From assembly GCF_000308535.1 (NCBI RefSeq), contig NZ_BAFW01000379.1:1-36690 (forward strand): a stretch of DNA of 36,690 nucleotides, in the 5' to 3' direction. Under the pieces are notes generated by a model that was not told the DNA's origin, did not search any database, and saw only the letters and a program-made list of their open reading frames with translations. The DNA comes from Nocardia cerradoensis NBRC 101014 (GTDB lineage Bacteria > Actinomycetota > Actinomycetes > Mycobacteriales > Mycobacteriaceae). Both the position numbers and the translations under genes were made by a program. This document shows positions 1-6,841 of the stretch, one piece after another; positions within the stretch are counted from its first letter, which is position 1; each line of letters opens with the position of its first letter.

Positions 1-356
1 GGACCGGCGGGGTACCGGTAGTCCTCGTCGAGTTCGCCGATCGAGACCGTGAACGAACCCGACGCACCGCCGTGGTCGTGCGGTTCGGTGCCTTGTCCGG
101 GCGCCCACGACAGCAGCCACAGTTCCACGCCCATCGTCAGCGCGAGCCGGGTCCACCAGCGCCGCTCGGTGTCGAACCGCACGATATCCAGCAGCGGTGT
201 CGCCAGTTCGCTCGCCACCACCGCGGTGAGCTCGTGCAGTTCGGCCGGTGTCCACAGCGTGCGCTCGGCCACCACGGCGTCGCGGAGTAGCGGCACGTCG
301 ACGCCCGGATGAATATCTTTCGCGTGCTCGAGTCGCACAGGCACGGACGTCGTCAC
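1..356 (-). CDS. Cysteine dioxygenase family protein, 3' end cut by window edge
   Basis: The minus strand reads open from a GTG at 356 to the first base of the window, giving 118 codons without a stop. Residues around RRWWTRLALTMGVELWLLSW lead into a PGQGTEPHDHGGASGSF segment, which is the cupin HxH metal motif (HDHGG) of thiol dioxygenases. The family oxidises cysteine to cysteine sulfinate with a mononuclear Fe(II). Actinobacterial members are usually about 170-200 residues, so roughly the last third, including the third metal histidine, lies outside. A GGAAGGGG ribosome site precedes the start; an in-frame GTG at 359 is an alternative. Assignment to the family is from motif reading; cysteine as substrate is inferred. 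Confidence 0.82.
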   Translation of the reverse strand, partial: MTTSVPVRLEHAKDIHPGVDVPLLRDAVVAERTLWTPAELHELTAVVASELATPLLDIVRFDTERRWWTRLALTMGVELWLLSWAPGQGTEPHDHGGASGSFTVSIGELDEDYRYPAG

Positions 357-686
357 CACTACCCCTTCCACACCGCGGTCACGCGAATTCTTCGCCGCCA
401 CACGCGGTTTGCCACCATCCAGACTCACGGTGAGCGAAACTCGGGATGCCGTTCGATCTTCTCGACGGGCCGCCGCACGGGATGAACCACGGCCGGACGG
501 ACAGGTGGATGAGACACCGTGTCCGACAGCCTGCGTCCCGAGAATCGATTCCTGTTTATCCGCGAGCGGCCCGGCTTCGAATCATTAGGTGTTACGCCGG
601 TGGCGGAGGTGTCGTCGCGACGGCGTGACGTCAGCTGCTGTCTCGCCGAATCACCGCGGTGGTCCGGCCACGGATGAGGTGCTCGG
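357..686. other. Intergenic region between divergent genes, no gene seen
   Basis: These 330 bases separate the cysteine dioxygenase (leftward) from the DUF6325 gene (rightward). The short open frames here have arginine-rich, poorly biased codons and look like noise. The GGAAGGGG site of the leftward gene lies at its left end. No convincing hairpin, repeat or promoter pair was recognised. Confidence 0.6.
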
Positions 687-1139
687 ATGACCAGTGCTGC
701 CGGAATCGATGAGATGGGACCGATCGACTATCTCGTCATCGAGTTCCCCGCGGGCCGCCCGCCGGACGGTTCGGCATTGCCGGTACTGCGTGATCTGGTC
801 GGCCGGGGCATCATCCGCGTGCTGAATCTGGCGTTTCTCCGCAAGGAGGGCGACGGGTCGCTGACCGGCATCGATATCGCCGATATCGGACTCGAGTGCG
901 AAACGAGCGTGGCCTTGTTCGCGGAGGAGACGACGGGTGTACTCGACGACGGCGATCTGCGGGAGGCGGGCGCCGCATTGCATCCCGGGCGTTCGGCCGC
1001 CGTGCTGATCTACGAAAACACCTGGGCGGCACCGCTGTCGGTGGCTCTGCGACGCAACGGCGCCGAAACCGTCGCGGCGGGCCGCATTCCGGTCGAGGCG
1101 ATACTGACGACCTTGGACACTCTCGACGACAAGAACTGA
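687..1139 (+). CDS. DUF6325-like small protein
   Basis: A 150-residue acidic protein with good third-position GC. The pattern GPIDYLVIEFPAG near residues 11-23, followed by a region ending in RVLNLAFLRKEGDG and a later AAVLIYENTWA segment, matches actinobacterial proteins annotated DUF6325 (related to DUF1269 membrane-associated stress proteins). No catalytic motif or membrane segment is evident and the function is unknown. The ATG at 687 is chosen because the conserved part starts about ten residues later. It converges on the VOC gene with only 10 bases between the stops. Confidence 0.7.
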   Translation: MTSAAGIDEMGPIDYLVIEFPAGRPPDGSALPVLRDLVGRGIIRVLNLAFLRKEGDGSLTGIDIADIGLECETSVALFAEETTGVLDDGDLREAGAALHPGRSAAVLIYENTWAAPLSVALRRNGAETVAAGRIPVEAILTTLDTLDDKN

Positions 1140-1149
1140 CACCGGCGAT

Positions 1150-1536
1150 TCAGCTGCCGAGAACGTGGACGCGCACCTCGTCCGTCCATTGCACGTACTC
1201 GACCCGCGTCCCGTCGGGGTGGCGGGCGTAGACGACCTCGCCGGTGGCGGAGGTGACCGGCTCGCCGAGGATCGAGCCGCCGATCTCGTCGAGGAACTCC
1301 GCAAGCCCGCCCAGATCGTCCACGATCACCGGGCCGACGGTGCCGCGATATCCGTCGATCGCCGCGTCCGGCCCCGCGACGACGAGAAAGCTTCCGACAG
1401 CGGCGATTTCGGCTTCCTCGAAATGAAAGCGCAGGTCGGCCGGCGCGCCGACGAGTCGTTCGTAGATCGGCAGGGCCGCATCCATATCCGCGACGAACAG
1501 CCGGGCATAGGTCTCGAGAATCCGCACCCCTCGCAC
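1150..1536 (-). CDS. VOC (glyoxalase/bleomycin-resistance fold) family protein
   Basis: A 128-residue single VOC module. The N-terminus VRILETYARLFVADMDAALP carries the typical first beta strand plus the 'D-x-D-A-x-x-F/I-Y-E' helix. The middle has AEIAAVGSFLVVAG and the C-terminus ATGEVVYARHPDGTRVEYVQW, with the closing E-Y-V-Q-W strand that often supplies a metal ligand. Members include glyoxalases, dioxygenases and antibiotic-binding proteins, so the substrate cannot be called. The GTG at 1536 has AGGGA 11 nt upstream; GTG 1527 is an alternative that begins exactly at the conserved strand. The gene is divergent from the HxlR regulator across 55 bp, which suggests that regulator controls it. 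Confidence 0.8.
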   Translation of the reverse strand: MRGVRILETYARLFVADMDAALPIYERLVGAPADLRFHFEEAEIAAVGSFLVVAGPDAAIDGYRGTVGPVIVDDLGGLAEFLDEIGGSILGEPVTSATGEVVYARHPDGTRVEYVQWTDEVRVHVLGS

Positions 1537-1561
1537 GCTACGGTCGATCCCTACGCTGGGT

Positions 1562-1573
1562 AAGTACGCACTT
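1562..1573. promoter_or_regulatory. Candidate HxlR operator, AAGT-N4-ACTT
   Basis: In the 55-bp divergent gap between the VOC gene and the HxlR gene lies a short inverted repeat, AAGT at 1562-1565 and ACTT at 1570-1573. It sits just ahead of the GAGAGGGA ribosome site of the HxlR gene. HxlR-type regulators often bind short inverted repeats in such gaps, but arms of four bases can occur by chance. Confidence 0.25.
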
Positions 1574-1591
1574 GCAGGTGAGAGGGACGCG

Positions 1592-2023
1592 GTGACGGAG
1601 CAGGAGCAGGCGGCGGCGGTCGCACGCCGAATCTTCGCGACCCTGTCCACCAAGTGGGCGCTGGCCGTCCTGGAGGCGATCGGTGACCATGAGCGCCGGT
1701 TCGCCGAACTACACCGCGCCGTCGAGGGCATCAGCTACAAGATGCTGACCCAGACGCTGCGCACTCTCGAAGCCGACGGCATCGTCGTACGCTACGACCA
1801 CCACACCGCGAATCCGCGCGTCGACTATTCCCTGACCCCGGCCGGGCGCGACCTGCTCGCCACGGTCCACCAGCTGTGCACCTGGTCGCGCACGCATCTG
1901 CGCGAGTTGCTCGCCGAAAGCCATGCAGCCCAGCAGGATCGGCATGATCACACGGGTGCGCCCGATGGCGGTGGTGCCGGGCCGAAATATCGGTCCGGCA
2001 GCGGCTGTTGTGCAGGGTTGTGA
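1592..2023 (+). CDS. HxlR-family winged-helix transcriptional regulator
   Basis: A 143-residue DNA-binding protein. The segment LSTKWALAVLEAIGDHERRF at residues 18-37 and GISYKMLTQTLRTLEADGIV are the HxlR wing-helix core, followed by the wing DYSLTPAGRDLL. It lacks the N-terminal cysteine found in thiol-sensing HxlR members such as HypR, so redox sensing by that route is unlikely; a Cys-Cys pair sits only in the loose C-terminal tail. The GTG start at 1592 follows GAGAGGGA. Its stop overlaps the start of the LLM oxidoreductase (GTGA at 2020-2023), so the two are probably co-translated, and it is divergent from the VOC gene. Confidence 0.88.
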   Translation: MTEQEQAAAVARRIFATLSTKWALAVLEAIGDHERRFAELHRAVEGISYKMLTQTLRTLEADGIVVRYDHHTANPRVDYSLTPAGRDLLATVHQLCTWSRTHLRELLAESHAAQQDRHDHTGAPDGGGAGPKYRSGSGCCAGL

Positions 2024-2913
2024 GCAATGGCGAGGTGAAGATCCGGTTCGGGGTGGGGACGGGTTCGGCCGCCGATCCGGATGATCTGGCGGCGCTGGTG
2101 GATCGGCTCGAGGCGGCGCGGGTCGATTCGCTGTGGTTCTCCGAACTGGTCTTCGCGCCGGCCGTCGATCCCACGGTGGGGATGGCGTTCGCGCTGGCCC
2201 GCACGAGCCGTCTGAAGGTCGGTACCTCGGTCGCGATTCTGCCCGGGCGCCATCCCGTACTCGTCGCCAAGCAGTTGGCGTCCCTGGCCGCCCTGGCTCC
2301 GAAGCGGGTGCTGCCGGTGTTCGGATTACAGCCCGCGGGGCCCGGGGAGAAGGAACTGTTCCCGGTGCCGGGGCCGCGCGGCGCCGTCTTCGACGAATCG
2401 CTGCGCCTGCTGCGGGCGGTGTTGCGTGCCGACGATGTCGATTTCGACGGCGACTACTTCACCGTTCGCGCGGCGACGGTCGGACGGCGACCTGCCCGCC
2501 CGCTCGACATCTGGCTCGGTGGTCGCGCACCGGGCGCCTTCCGCCGCATCGGCCGATACGGTGACGGCTGGCTGGGCAGCTTCGTGACCCCGGCCGAGGC
2601 CTCGGCCGGAGTCACGGCGATCAATGCGGCGGCGGCCGCGGCGGGCCGGGAGATCGAAGCCGACCACTTCGGCATCACACTGCTGCTCGCGGAGAACGGC
2701 ATCCCGGCCGAACTGGCGGCCCGGACCCGCGCGCAGCGACCGGGTGCCGATCCGGGCGATGTGATCGCCGGAAGCTGGGCGGATCTGCACCGGCTCGTGG
2801 ACGGGTATCTCGCGGCCGGATTGAGCAAATTCGTGGTGGTGCCGGCCGACGGCACGATATCGGCGCGATTCGTGGACCGGTTCGTCACCGAACTGCTGCC
2901 GCGTCAGAACTGA
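2020..2913 (+). CDS. LLM-class oxidoreductase, probably F420-dependent
   Basis: A 297-residue luciferase-like (LLM) TIM-barrel protein. VKIRFGVGTGSAADPDDLAA opens the fold, the 'ARVDSLWFSEL' strand follows, then LKVGTSVAILPGRHPVLVAK and RPLDIWLGGRAPGAFRRIG, a glycine-rich coenzyme-facing strand. Size and the IWLGG motif resemble mycobacterial F420-dependent LLM subfamilies; FMN cannot be excluded. The GTG at 2020 overlaps the HxlR stop by GTGA; a GTG at 2035 starts nearer the conserved VKIRFG and is an alternative. Coupling to HxlR suggests shared regulation, but no substrate can be named. Confidence 0.82.
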   Translation: MSNGEVKIRFGVGTGSAADPDDLAALVDRLEAARVDSLWFSELVFAPAVDPTVGMAFALARTSRLKVGTSVAILPGRHPVLVAKQLASLAALAPKRVLPVFGLQPAGPGEKELFPVPGPRGAVFDESLRLLRAVLRADDVDFDGDYFTVRAATVGRRPARPLDIWLGGRAPGAFRRIGRYGDGWLGSFVTPAEASAGVTAINAAAAAAGREIEADHFGITLLLAENGIPAELAARTRAQRPGADPGDVIAGSWADLHRLVDGYLAAGLSKFVVVPADGTISARFVDRFVTELLPRQN

Positions 2914-2925
2914 GGACGCGCCACC

Positions 2926-2948
2926 GGCGCCGGCCGAAACCGTGCGCC
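2926..2948. terminator. Hairpin between convergent genes
   Basis: GGCGC-CGG at 2926-2933 pairs with CCG-t-GCGCC at 2940-2948, giving an eight-pair stem with one bulged base and a six-base loop. It lies between the LLM gene stop at 2913 and the quinone-oxidoreductase stop at 2956, where a bidirectional terminator is expected. There is no U-tract, which is common in actinobacteria. Confidence 0.5.
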
Positions 2949-2955
2949 GAGGGTG

Positions 2956-3900
2956 TCACGGCACGTCGATGACGAGCTTGCCGGCGTTGTGCCCCTCGTC
3001 CAGCTGCTCGTGGATCGCGACGATGTCGTCGAGTGGCATGGTCTTCGCGATGCGCGGGTGGACGAGGCCGCGCTCGAACAGCGGCGTCATCTCGGTGAGC
3101 CGACGACGTTCACGGCTGAGGAAGATGCCGTAGAGCGTCTGGTTGCGCTGGTAGAGGTCGTCGAGCCGGCCCTCCGGACCCAGAATGGTGGCGATGCGTC
3201 CGCCGTCGCGGGTGGCGGCGCAACTGCGGCCGACATTCTCACCGCCCACGGTGTCGAGTACCGCGTCGACGCCGGCGCCGTCGGTGTGCGCGCGGGCGAC
3301 CTCGACGAAGTCCTCGCTCTTGTAGTCGATCGGGGTCGCGCCGAGATCCCGCAGCAGCCCCTGATGGTCGGCTCCCGCGGTGGCCAGCACGGTGGCGCCG
3401 GCCGCGCGGGCGAACTGCACCGCGAACGTGCCGACACCGCCGGATCCGCCGTGTACCAGCACCGTCTGTCCCGGGCGCACGGCGAGCCGGCGCACGATCG
3501 CCTCCCACGCTGTGCCGCCCGCCAGCGGAATCGCGGCGGCCTCCGCGAACGACAGGGTGGTGGGTTTGGGCGCCACGATCGTGGCGGCCGCCACGTGGTA
3601 CTGCGCATAGGCGCCGCCGCCCGAGGCCAGTTCCGACGTGTAGTACACGGCATCGCCGACCGCCACGTCGGTGACACCGTCGCCGACCTGTTCCACCTCG
3701 CCGGCGACATCGCTGCCGATCACGGCGGGCAGTGGCAAGTTCGGATTCGCCAGTCCGCGGCGGATGATTCCGTCCACCGGATTCGCGCTCGACGCCCGGA
3801 CCCGCACCAGCACCTCCCCCGGTCCCGGACGTGGCGTGTCGACGTCCTGAACGGCCAGCGCGTCCGGACCTCCGAATTCCCGCAGCACCGCTGCACGCAT
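2956..3900 (-). CDS. Quinone oxidoreductase-like NADP-dependent medium-chain dehydrogenase
   Basis: A 314-residue zinc-independent MDR protein. MRAAVLREFGGPDALAVQDV is the classic QOR N-terminus, VIGSDVAGEVEQVG the first conserved loop, and VLVHGGSGGVGTFAVQFAR the NADP-binding Rossmann motif. No cysteine or histidine cluster for structural zinc is seen. Family members reduce quinones or enones with NADPH. The ATG at 3900 is chosen because AAGGAGG lies eight bases before it; an upstream ATG at 3906 abuts that site. It begins 22 bp after the aldehyde dehydrogenase stop on the same strand, so the two probably form an operon. Confidence 0.87.
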   Translation of the reverse strand: MRAAVLREFGGPDALAVQDVDTPRPGPGEVLVRVRASSANPVDGIIRRGLANPNLPLPAVIGSDVAGEVEQVGDGVTDVAVGDAVYYTSELASGGGAYAQYHVAAATIVAPKPTTLSFAEAAAIPLAGGTAWEAIVRRLAVRPGQTVLVHGGSGGVGTFAVQFARAAGATVLATAGADHQGLLRDLGATPIDYKSEDFVEVARAHTDGAGVDAVLDTVGGENVGRSCAATRDGGRIATILGPEGRLDDLYQRNQTLYGIFLSRERRRLTEMTPLFERGLVHPRIAKTMPLDDIVAIHEQLDEGHNAGKLVIDVP

Positions 3901-3922
3901 GCGCATCTCCTCCTTCGAACGG

Positions 3923-5383
3923 TCAGCCCGCGACACCGGCGGATGCGGTCCTGCGGGGCAGGGAGCGGATCAGTTTGCGATTGGCGAAGCCGAACATGCC
4001 GAGTTCGGACAGTTCGCGGCCGAAACCGGACTGTTTCACGCCGCCGAAGGGCAGATCGGCCTGCGAGGAGGTCGGATGGTTGATCCACACCATGCCGCTG
4101 TCGATCTGCTCGGCCACCGCTCGCGCGCGGTCCGGGTCACTGCTGTACACGGTGGCGCCGAGACCGAACTTCGAGGTGTTCGCCAGCTCGATCGCCCCGC
4201 GTTCGTCGCCGACGCGGTACACCACCGCGACCGGGCCGAACAGTTCCTCGGAGTAGGCGCGCATATCGGGAGTGACATCGGTCAGCACCGTCGCGTCGAC
4301 GAAGGCGTCGCGCCGCCCCGGCGCGGGTACCTCCGGCCGGCCGCCGCCGGTGACCACGGTGGCGCCCTTCTCCCGCGCATCCTCGACCTGTTCCAGCAGG
4401 TCGTCGGCGGCCTTCGTCGAGGACAGCGGGCCGAGTGTGATTTCCGGATCCGACGGATCGCCGGGGCGCAATGCGCCGAACCGCTCGGCCAGACCGGCCA
4501 CGAAGCGGTCGTACAATTCGTCCGGAACGATGAAACGCTTTGCGGCGACACAACTTTGACCGGTATTCGCCATTCGTCCGGTGGTCGCCGCATCGATCGT
4601 GTCGTCCAGATCGTCGGCATCGAGCACGATGAACGGGTCGCTGCCGCCGAGTTCGAGCACACATTTCTTGACGTGGCGCCCGGCGATCTCGGCCACCGAC
4701 GCACCGGCGGCGTCGCTGCCGGTGAGGGATACCCCCTGCACGGCGGGGTGGGCGAGCACGTGCTCGACATCGGAGATCCGCAGGAAGACGTTGGTGTAGA
4801 CCCCTTCGGGTGCGCCGGCGTCGGTGAAAATCTTCTGCAGTTCGATCGCGGTGAGGGCGCAGATCTTCGCGTGTTTGAGCAGAATCGTGTTGCCCAGCAC
4901 CAGATTCGGCGCCGCGAACCGCACCACCTGATAGAGCGGGAAGTTCCACGGCTCGATACCGAGCAGCACTCCCAGCGGTGCGTTGACGATCCGGGCTTCG
5001 CCCTCGTCCACCGGCAGCGTGGTTGGCTGCAGGATTCGCGGTCCGTTCTCGCCGTAGTACTGCAGGATGCTCGCCGCGAGGTCGACCTCGAACTCGCTCT
5101 CGGAAATGCGTTTGCCCATCTCGCGGGTGATCAGCCGGGCGAGGTCGTCCTTGCGTTCGCGCATCAGATCGGCCGCCGCGGACACCACTCGAGCGCGCTG
5201 CTCGATCGGTGCCGCGCGCCACGACCGGTAGGCGTCGTCCGCGCGTTCGAGCAGGGCATCGAGTTGCTCGGTCGCCAGATAGGGCAGTTCGGCGAGGGTT
5301 TCGCCGGTATAGGCGTCGATCGTCTCGAACGGTTCGGCGTCGGGACCCGAGGCGCTCATCGGCTGGACATTGGTCGATGTCAT
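3923..5383 (-). CDS. NAD(P)-dependent aldehyde dehydrogenase, succinate-semialdehyde type
   Basis: A 486-residue ALDH with the full set of motifs: GIEPWNFPLYQVV (substrate/cofactor cleft), LKHAKICALTA, the general-base region LELGGSDPFIVLD, and NTGQSCVAAKRF with the catalytic cysteine. The C-terminus has LPFGGVKQSGFGRELSELG. The overall layout (IDAYTGETLAELPY start, ILQYYGENGPRIL) is closest to the GabD1-like group, but SSADH specificity is a guess. It is followed by the quinone oxidoreductase and preceded by a TauD/TfdA dioxygenase, which generates aldehydes when it cleaves sulfonates or sulfate esters, so removal of such an aldehyde is a reasonable role. A terminator-like hairpin separates it from that gene, so it likely has its own promoter at about 5384-5480. 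Confidence 0.9.
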   Translation of the reverse strand: MTSTNVQPMSASGPDAEPFETIDAYTGETLAELPYLATEQLDALLERADDAYRSWRAAPIEQRARVVSAAADLMRERKDDLARLITREMGKRISESEFEVDLAASILQYYGENGPRILQPTTLPVDEGEARIVNAPLGVLLGIEPWNFPLYQVVRFAAPNLVLGNTILLKHAKICALTAIELQKIFTDAGAPEGVYTNVFLRISDVEHVLAHPAVQGVSLTGSDAAGASVAEIAGRHVKKCVLELGGSDPFIVLDADDLDDTIDAATTGRMANTGQSCVAAKRFIVPDELYDRFVAGLAERFGALRPGDPSDPEITLGPLSSTKAADDLLEQVEDAREKGATVVTGGGRPEVPAPGRRDAFVDATVLTDVTPDMRAYSEELFGPVAVVYRVGDERGAIELANTSKFGLGATVYSSDPDRARAVAEQIDSGMVWINHPTSSQADLPFGGVKQSGFGRELSELGMFGFANRKLIRSLPRRTASAGVAG

Positions 5384-5481
5384 CGGTCACCACTCCTCGT
5401 ACGACGGAATCCGACCCGGTCGGTGCCGGTCGGTCTCGAGGGGTGGCTACCCGCCCACGGCGCACGAAACATCCGCGGGGT

Positions 5482-5515
5482 ATCGGCGGCCCACCGGCCG
5501 GGGTGGGCCGCCGAT
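5482..5515 (-). terminator. Strong hairpin just after the TauD-type gene
   Basis: Arms ATCGGCGGCCCA (5482-5493) and its exact complement (5504-5515) form a 12-bp perfect stem with a 10-base loop. On the minus strand it starts four bases after the dioxygenase stop codon (5519-5521). This fits an intrinsic terminator or an attenuator limiting read-through into the aldehyde dehydrogenase. Confidence 0.75.
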
Positions 5516-5518
5516 TCC

Positions 5519-6505
5519 TCAGGAGACCTTGACGTTGGCCTCGGTCTTGAACTCCTCGCCCGCGATGATCTGCGAGACGAAGCCGTCCGGGCCCACCGGG
5601 CGGTCGCCGACCACGGTCACCCGGTGCAAGGTCCGGGTCACGTCGAGGTGGCCGAGATCCTGCGGGCCGAGGTGGGCGGTCGCGCGGTTGTCCCAGACGG
5701 CGACGCTGTTGGCGTCCCAGCGGAACCGGACCGTGTACCGGGGGCTGCTGAGGTGGCCGAAGAACAGCTCGAGGATCTTGGCACTCTCGACGGGAGAGAG
5801 CCCGGAGATGTGGTCGGTGAAGCCGGGGTTGACGAACAGTGCCCGTTCACCCGTCTCGGGATGCACGCGCACCACCGGATGTTCCGAGATCAGCAGATTG
5901 TCGTTGATCCGGCGCGCGTAGGCCTCGTTGTCGTCGAATTTGCGGCCCGCCGAGAACCGGTGCACCGCGGTGAGCCCGTCCGCGAACGCGCGCAGCGGCT
6001 CGGACAGACCCTCGTATGCCGCAACGAGATTCGTCCAGGTGGTGTCGCCGCCGAATTCCGGAACCACCTCCGAGCGGAGGATGGAGATGGCGGGCGGGTT
6101 CACCGAGGCCGTCACATCGGTGTGCCAGCCGCTGTAGTAGCTGTACTGGCGTTCCTGGGCGTCCGGCCGCGCCGAGCCGTAGCGCCGCTCGTAGACCTGA
6201 GGGTCGATGGTCAGGATCTGCGGGGCGTCGCTGGGCGGCGCGTCCTCGTGCGGGTGCGCGTGGGTGAGTTCGCCGAAGCGGCGGCCGAACTCGATCTGCT
6301 CGGCGTGGCCGAGGTGCTGGTTGCGGAAGAACAGCACCTTGTACTTCAGCAGTTTGCGGCGCAGCCGCGCGACGGTCTCGTCGTCGAGGGGCTTGCTCAG
6401 GTCCAGTCCGCCGATTTCCGCACCGATATGGCCGGCCACCCGATGCACGGTGAAAGTGCCGTCATTACTTTCGGTCGTTTCGTTCTTTTCGACAGCCAGT
6501 GTCAT
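5519..6505 (-). CDS. TauD/TfdA-family Fe(II)/2-oxoglutarate dioxygenase
   Basis: A 328-residue dioxygenase. The 2-His-1-Asp iron triad is visible: SGWHTDVTA gives His128 and Asp130, and RATAHLGPQD gives His278. The VLFFRNQHLGHAEQIEFGRR segment near residue 60 is the usual family opening. Members such as TauD and AtsK hydroxylate taurine, sulfonates or alkyl sulfates, releasing sulfite or sulfate and an aldehyde; others act on herbicides or amino acids. The ATG at 6505 has GGAG nine bases upstream. It is divergent from the ROK regulator and the sulfonate-type ABC system, which supports an organosulfur substrate. The exact substrate is not decidable from sequence. Confidence 0.88.
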   Translation of the reverse strand: MTLAVEKNETTESNDGTFTVHRVAGHIGAEIGGLDLSKPLDDETVARLRRKLLKYKVLFFRNQHLGHAEQIEFGRRFGELTHAHPHEDAPPSDAPQILTIDPQVYERRYGSARPDAQERQYSYYSGWHTDVTASVNPPAISILRSEVVPEFGGDTTWTNLVAAYEGLSEPLRAFADGLTAVHRFSAGRKFDDNEAYARRINDNLLISEHPVVRVHPETGERALFVNPGFTDHISGLSPVESAKILELFFGHLSSPRYTVRFRWDANSVAVWDNRATAHLGPQDLGHLDVTRTLHRVTVVGDRPVGPDGFVSQIIAGEEFKTEANVKVS

Positions 6506-6521
6506 GTCACTACACTCCATC

Positions 6522-6533
6522 GCATTCGAATGC
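6522..6533. promoter_or_regulatory. 12-bp perfect palindrome GCATTCGAATGC
   Basis: This self-complementary site lies 17 bases upstream of the dioxygenase ATG and partly over its ribosome-site region. The position suits a repressor operator. No regulator is proven; the divergent ROK protein is the obvious candidate. Confidence 0.45.
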
Positions 6534-6568
6534 ACCGGGCCGAGAGTCGCCATTGGTGCGGGAGATAC

Positions 6569-6597
6569 CGTGGGACGCAATGCTTTCCGATCCCACG
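6569..6597. promoter_or_regulatory. Inverted repeat CGTGGGA-N15-TCCCACG
   Basis: Seven-base perfect arms at 6569-6575 and 6591-6597 lie in the probable 5' leader of the dioxygenase mRNA. It could be an operator with arms about two helical turns apart, or an RNA hairpin. Confidence 0.4.
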
Positions 6598-6681
6598 ACG
6601 GTTTCGATGATAATTTCGGAACCGCTTCCGCCGCACTTGTTGCCGTCGCTGTGATTTCAAATATCCGCGTTATTTATTTTT

Positions 6682-6701
6682 CCCGGCAAAGAAATTCCGG
6701 G
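6682..6701. promoter_or_regulatory. Inverted repeat CCCGG-N10-CCGGG in the AT-rich core
   Basis: Arms at 6682-6686 and 6697-6701 flank ten mostly AT bases and directly follow the T-rich run. The location in the centre of the divergent region suggests an activator or repressor site; five-base GC arms give limited weight. Confidence 0.3.
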
Positions 6702-6841
6702 CGGTTCTACAATGGCATCCCGGCGCGCCGCTCGGCCGATTTGCCCGAGTTCGGATCACGCTGATGCGGAACGGTGCCGAACGTCGCCGGGTCTCGTAGG
6801 GTCGGCCGGAGACGTATGGGGACCAGACGGGACCGAGGCCT

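Larger units (their letters stand above)
6506..6841. other. Divergent control region with an AT-rich core
   Basis: These 336 bases separate the dioxygenase from the ROK regulator. About 6650-6720 is strikingly AT-rich for this DNA and includes a TATTTATTTTT run. Three inverted repeats lie here and are listed separately. A TAGGGT hexamer at 6797-6802 could be the -10 of the ROK gene. No protein-coding frame has normal codon bias. Confidence 0.6.

Noticed and set aside
416..440. CCATCC followed by GCGAAA on the plus strand, resembling a SigK promoter
   Set aside because: The spacer is only 13 bases compared with 15 at the three sites in the sigK locus, and no gene starts soon after it.
3899..6610. 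A 903-codon open frame on the plus strand across the aldehyde dehydrogenase and dioxygenase genes
   Set aside because: It is antisense to two genes with complete catalytic motifs and has Arg/Gly/His-rich composition typical of a shadow frame in high-GC DNA.
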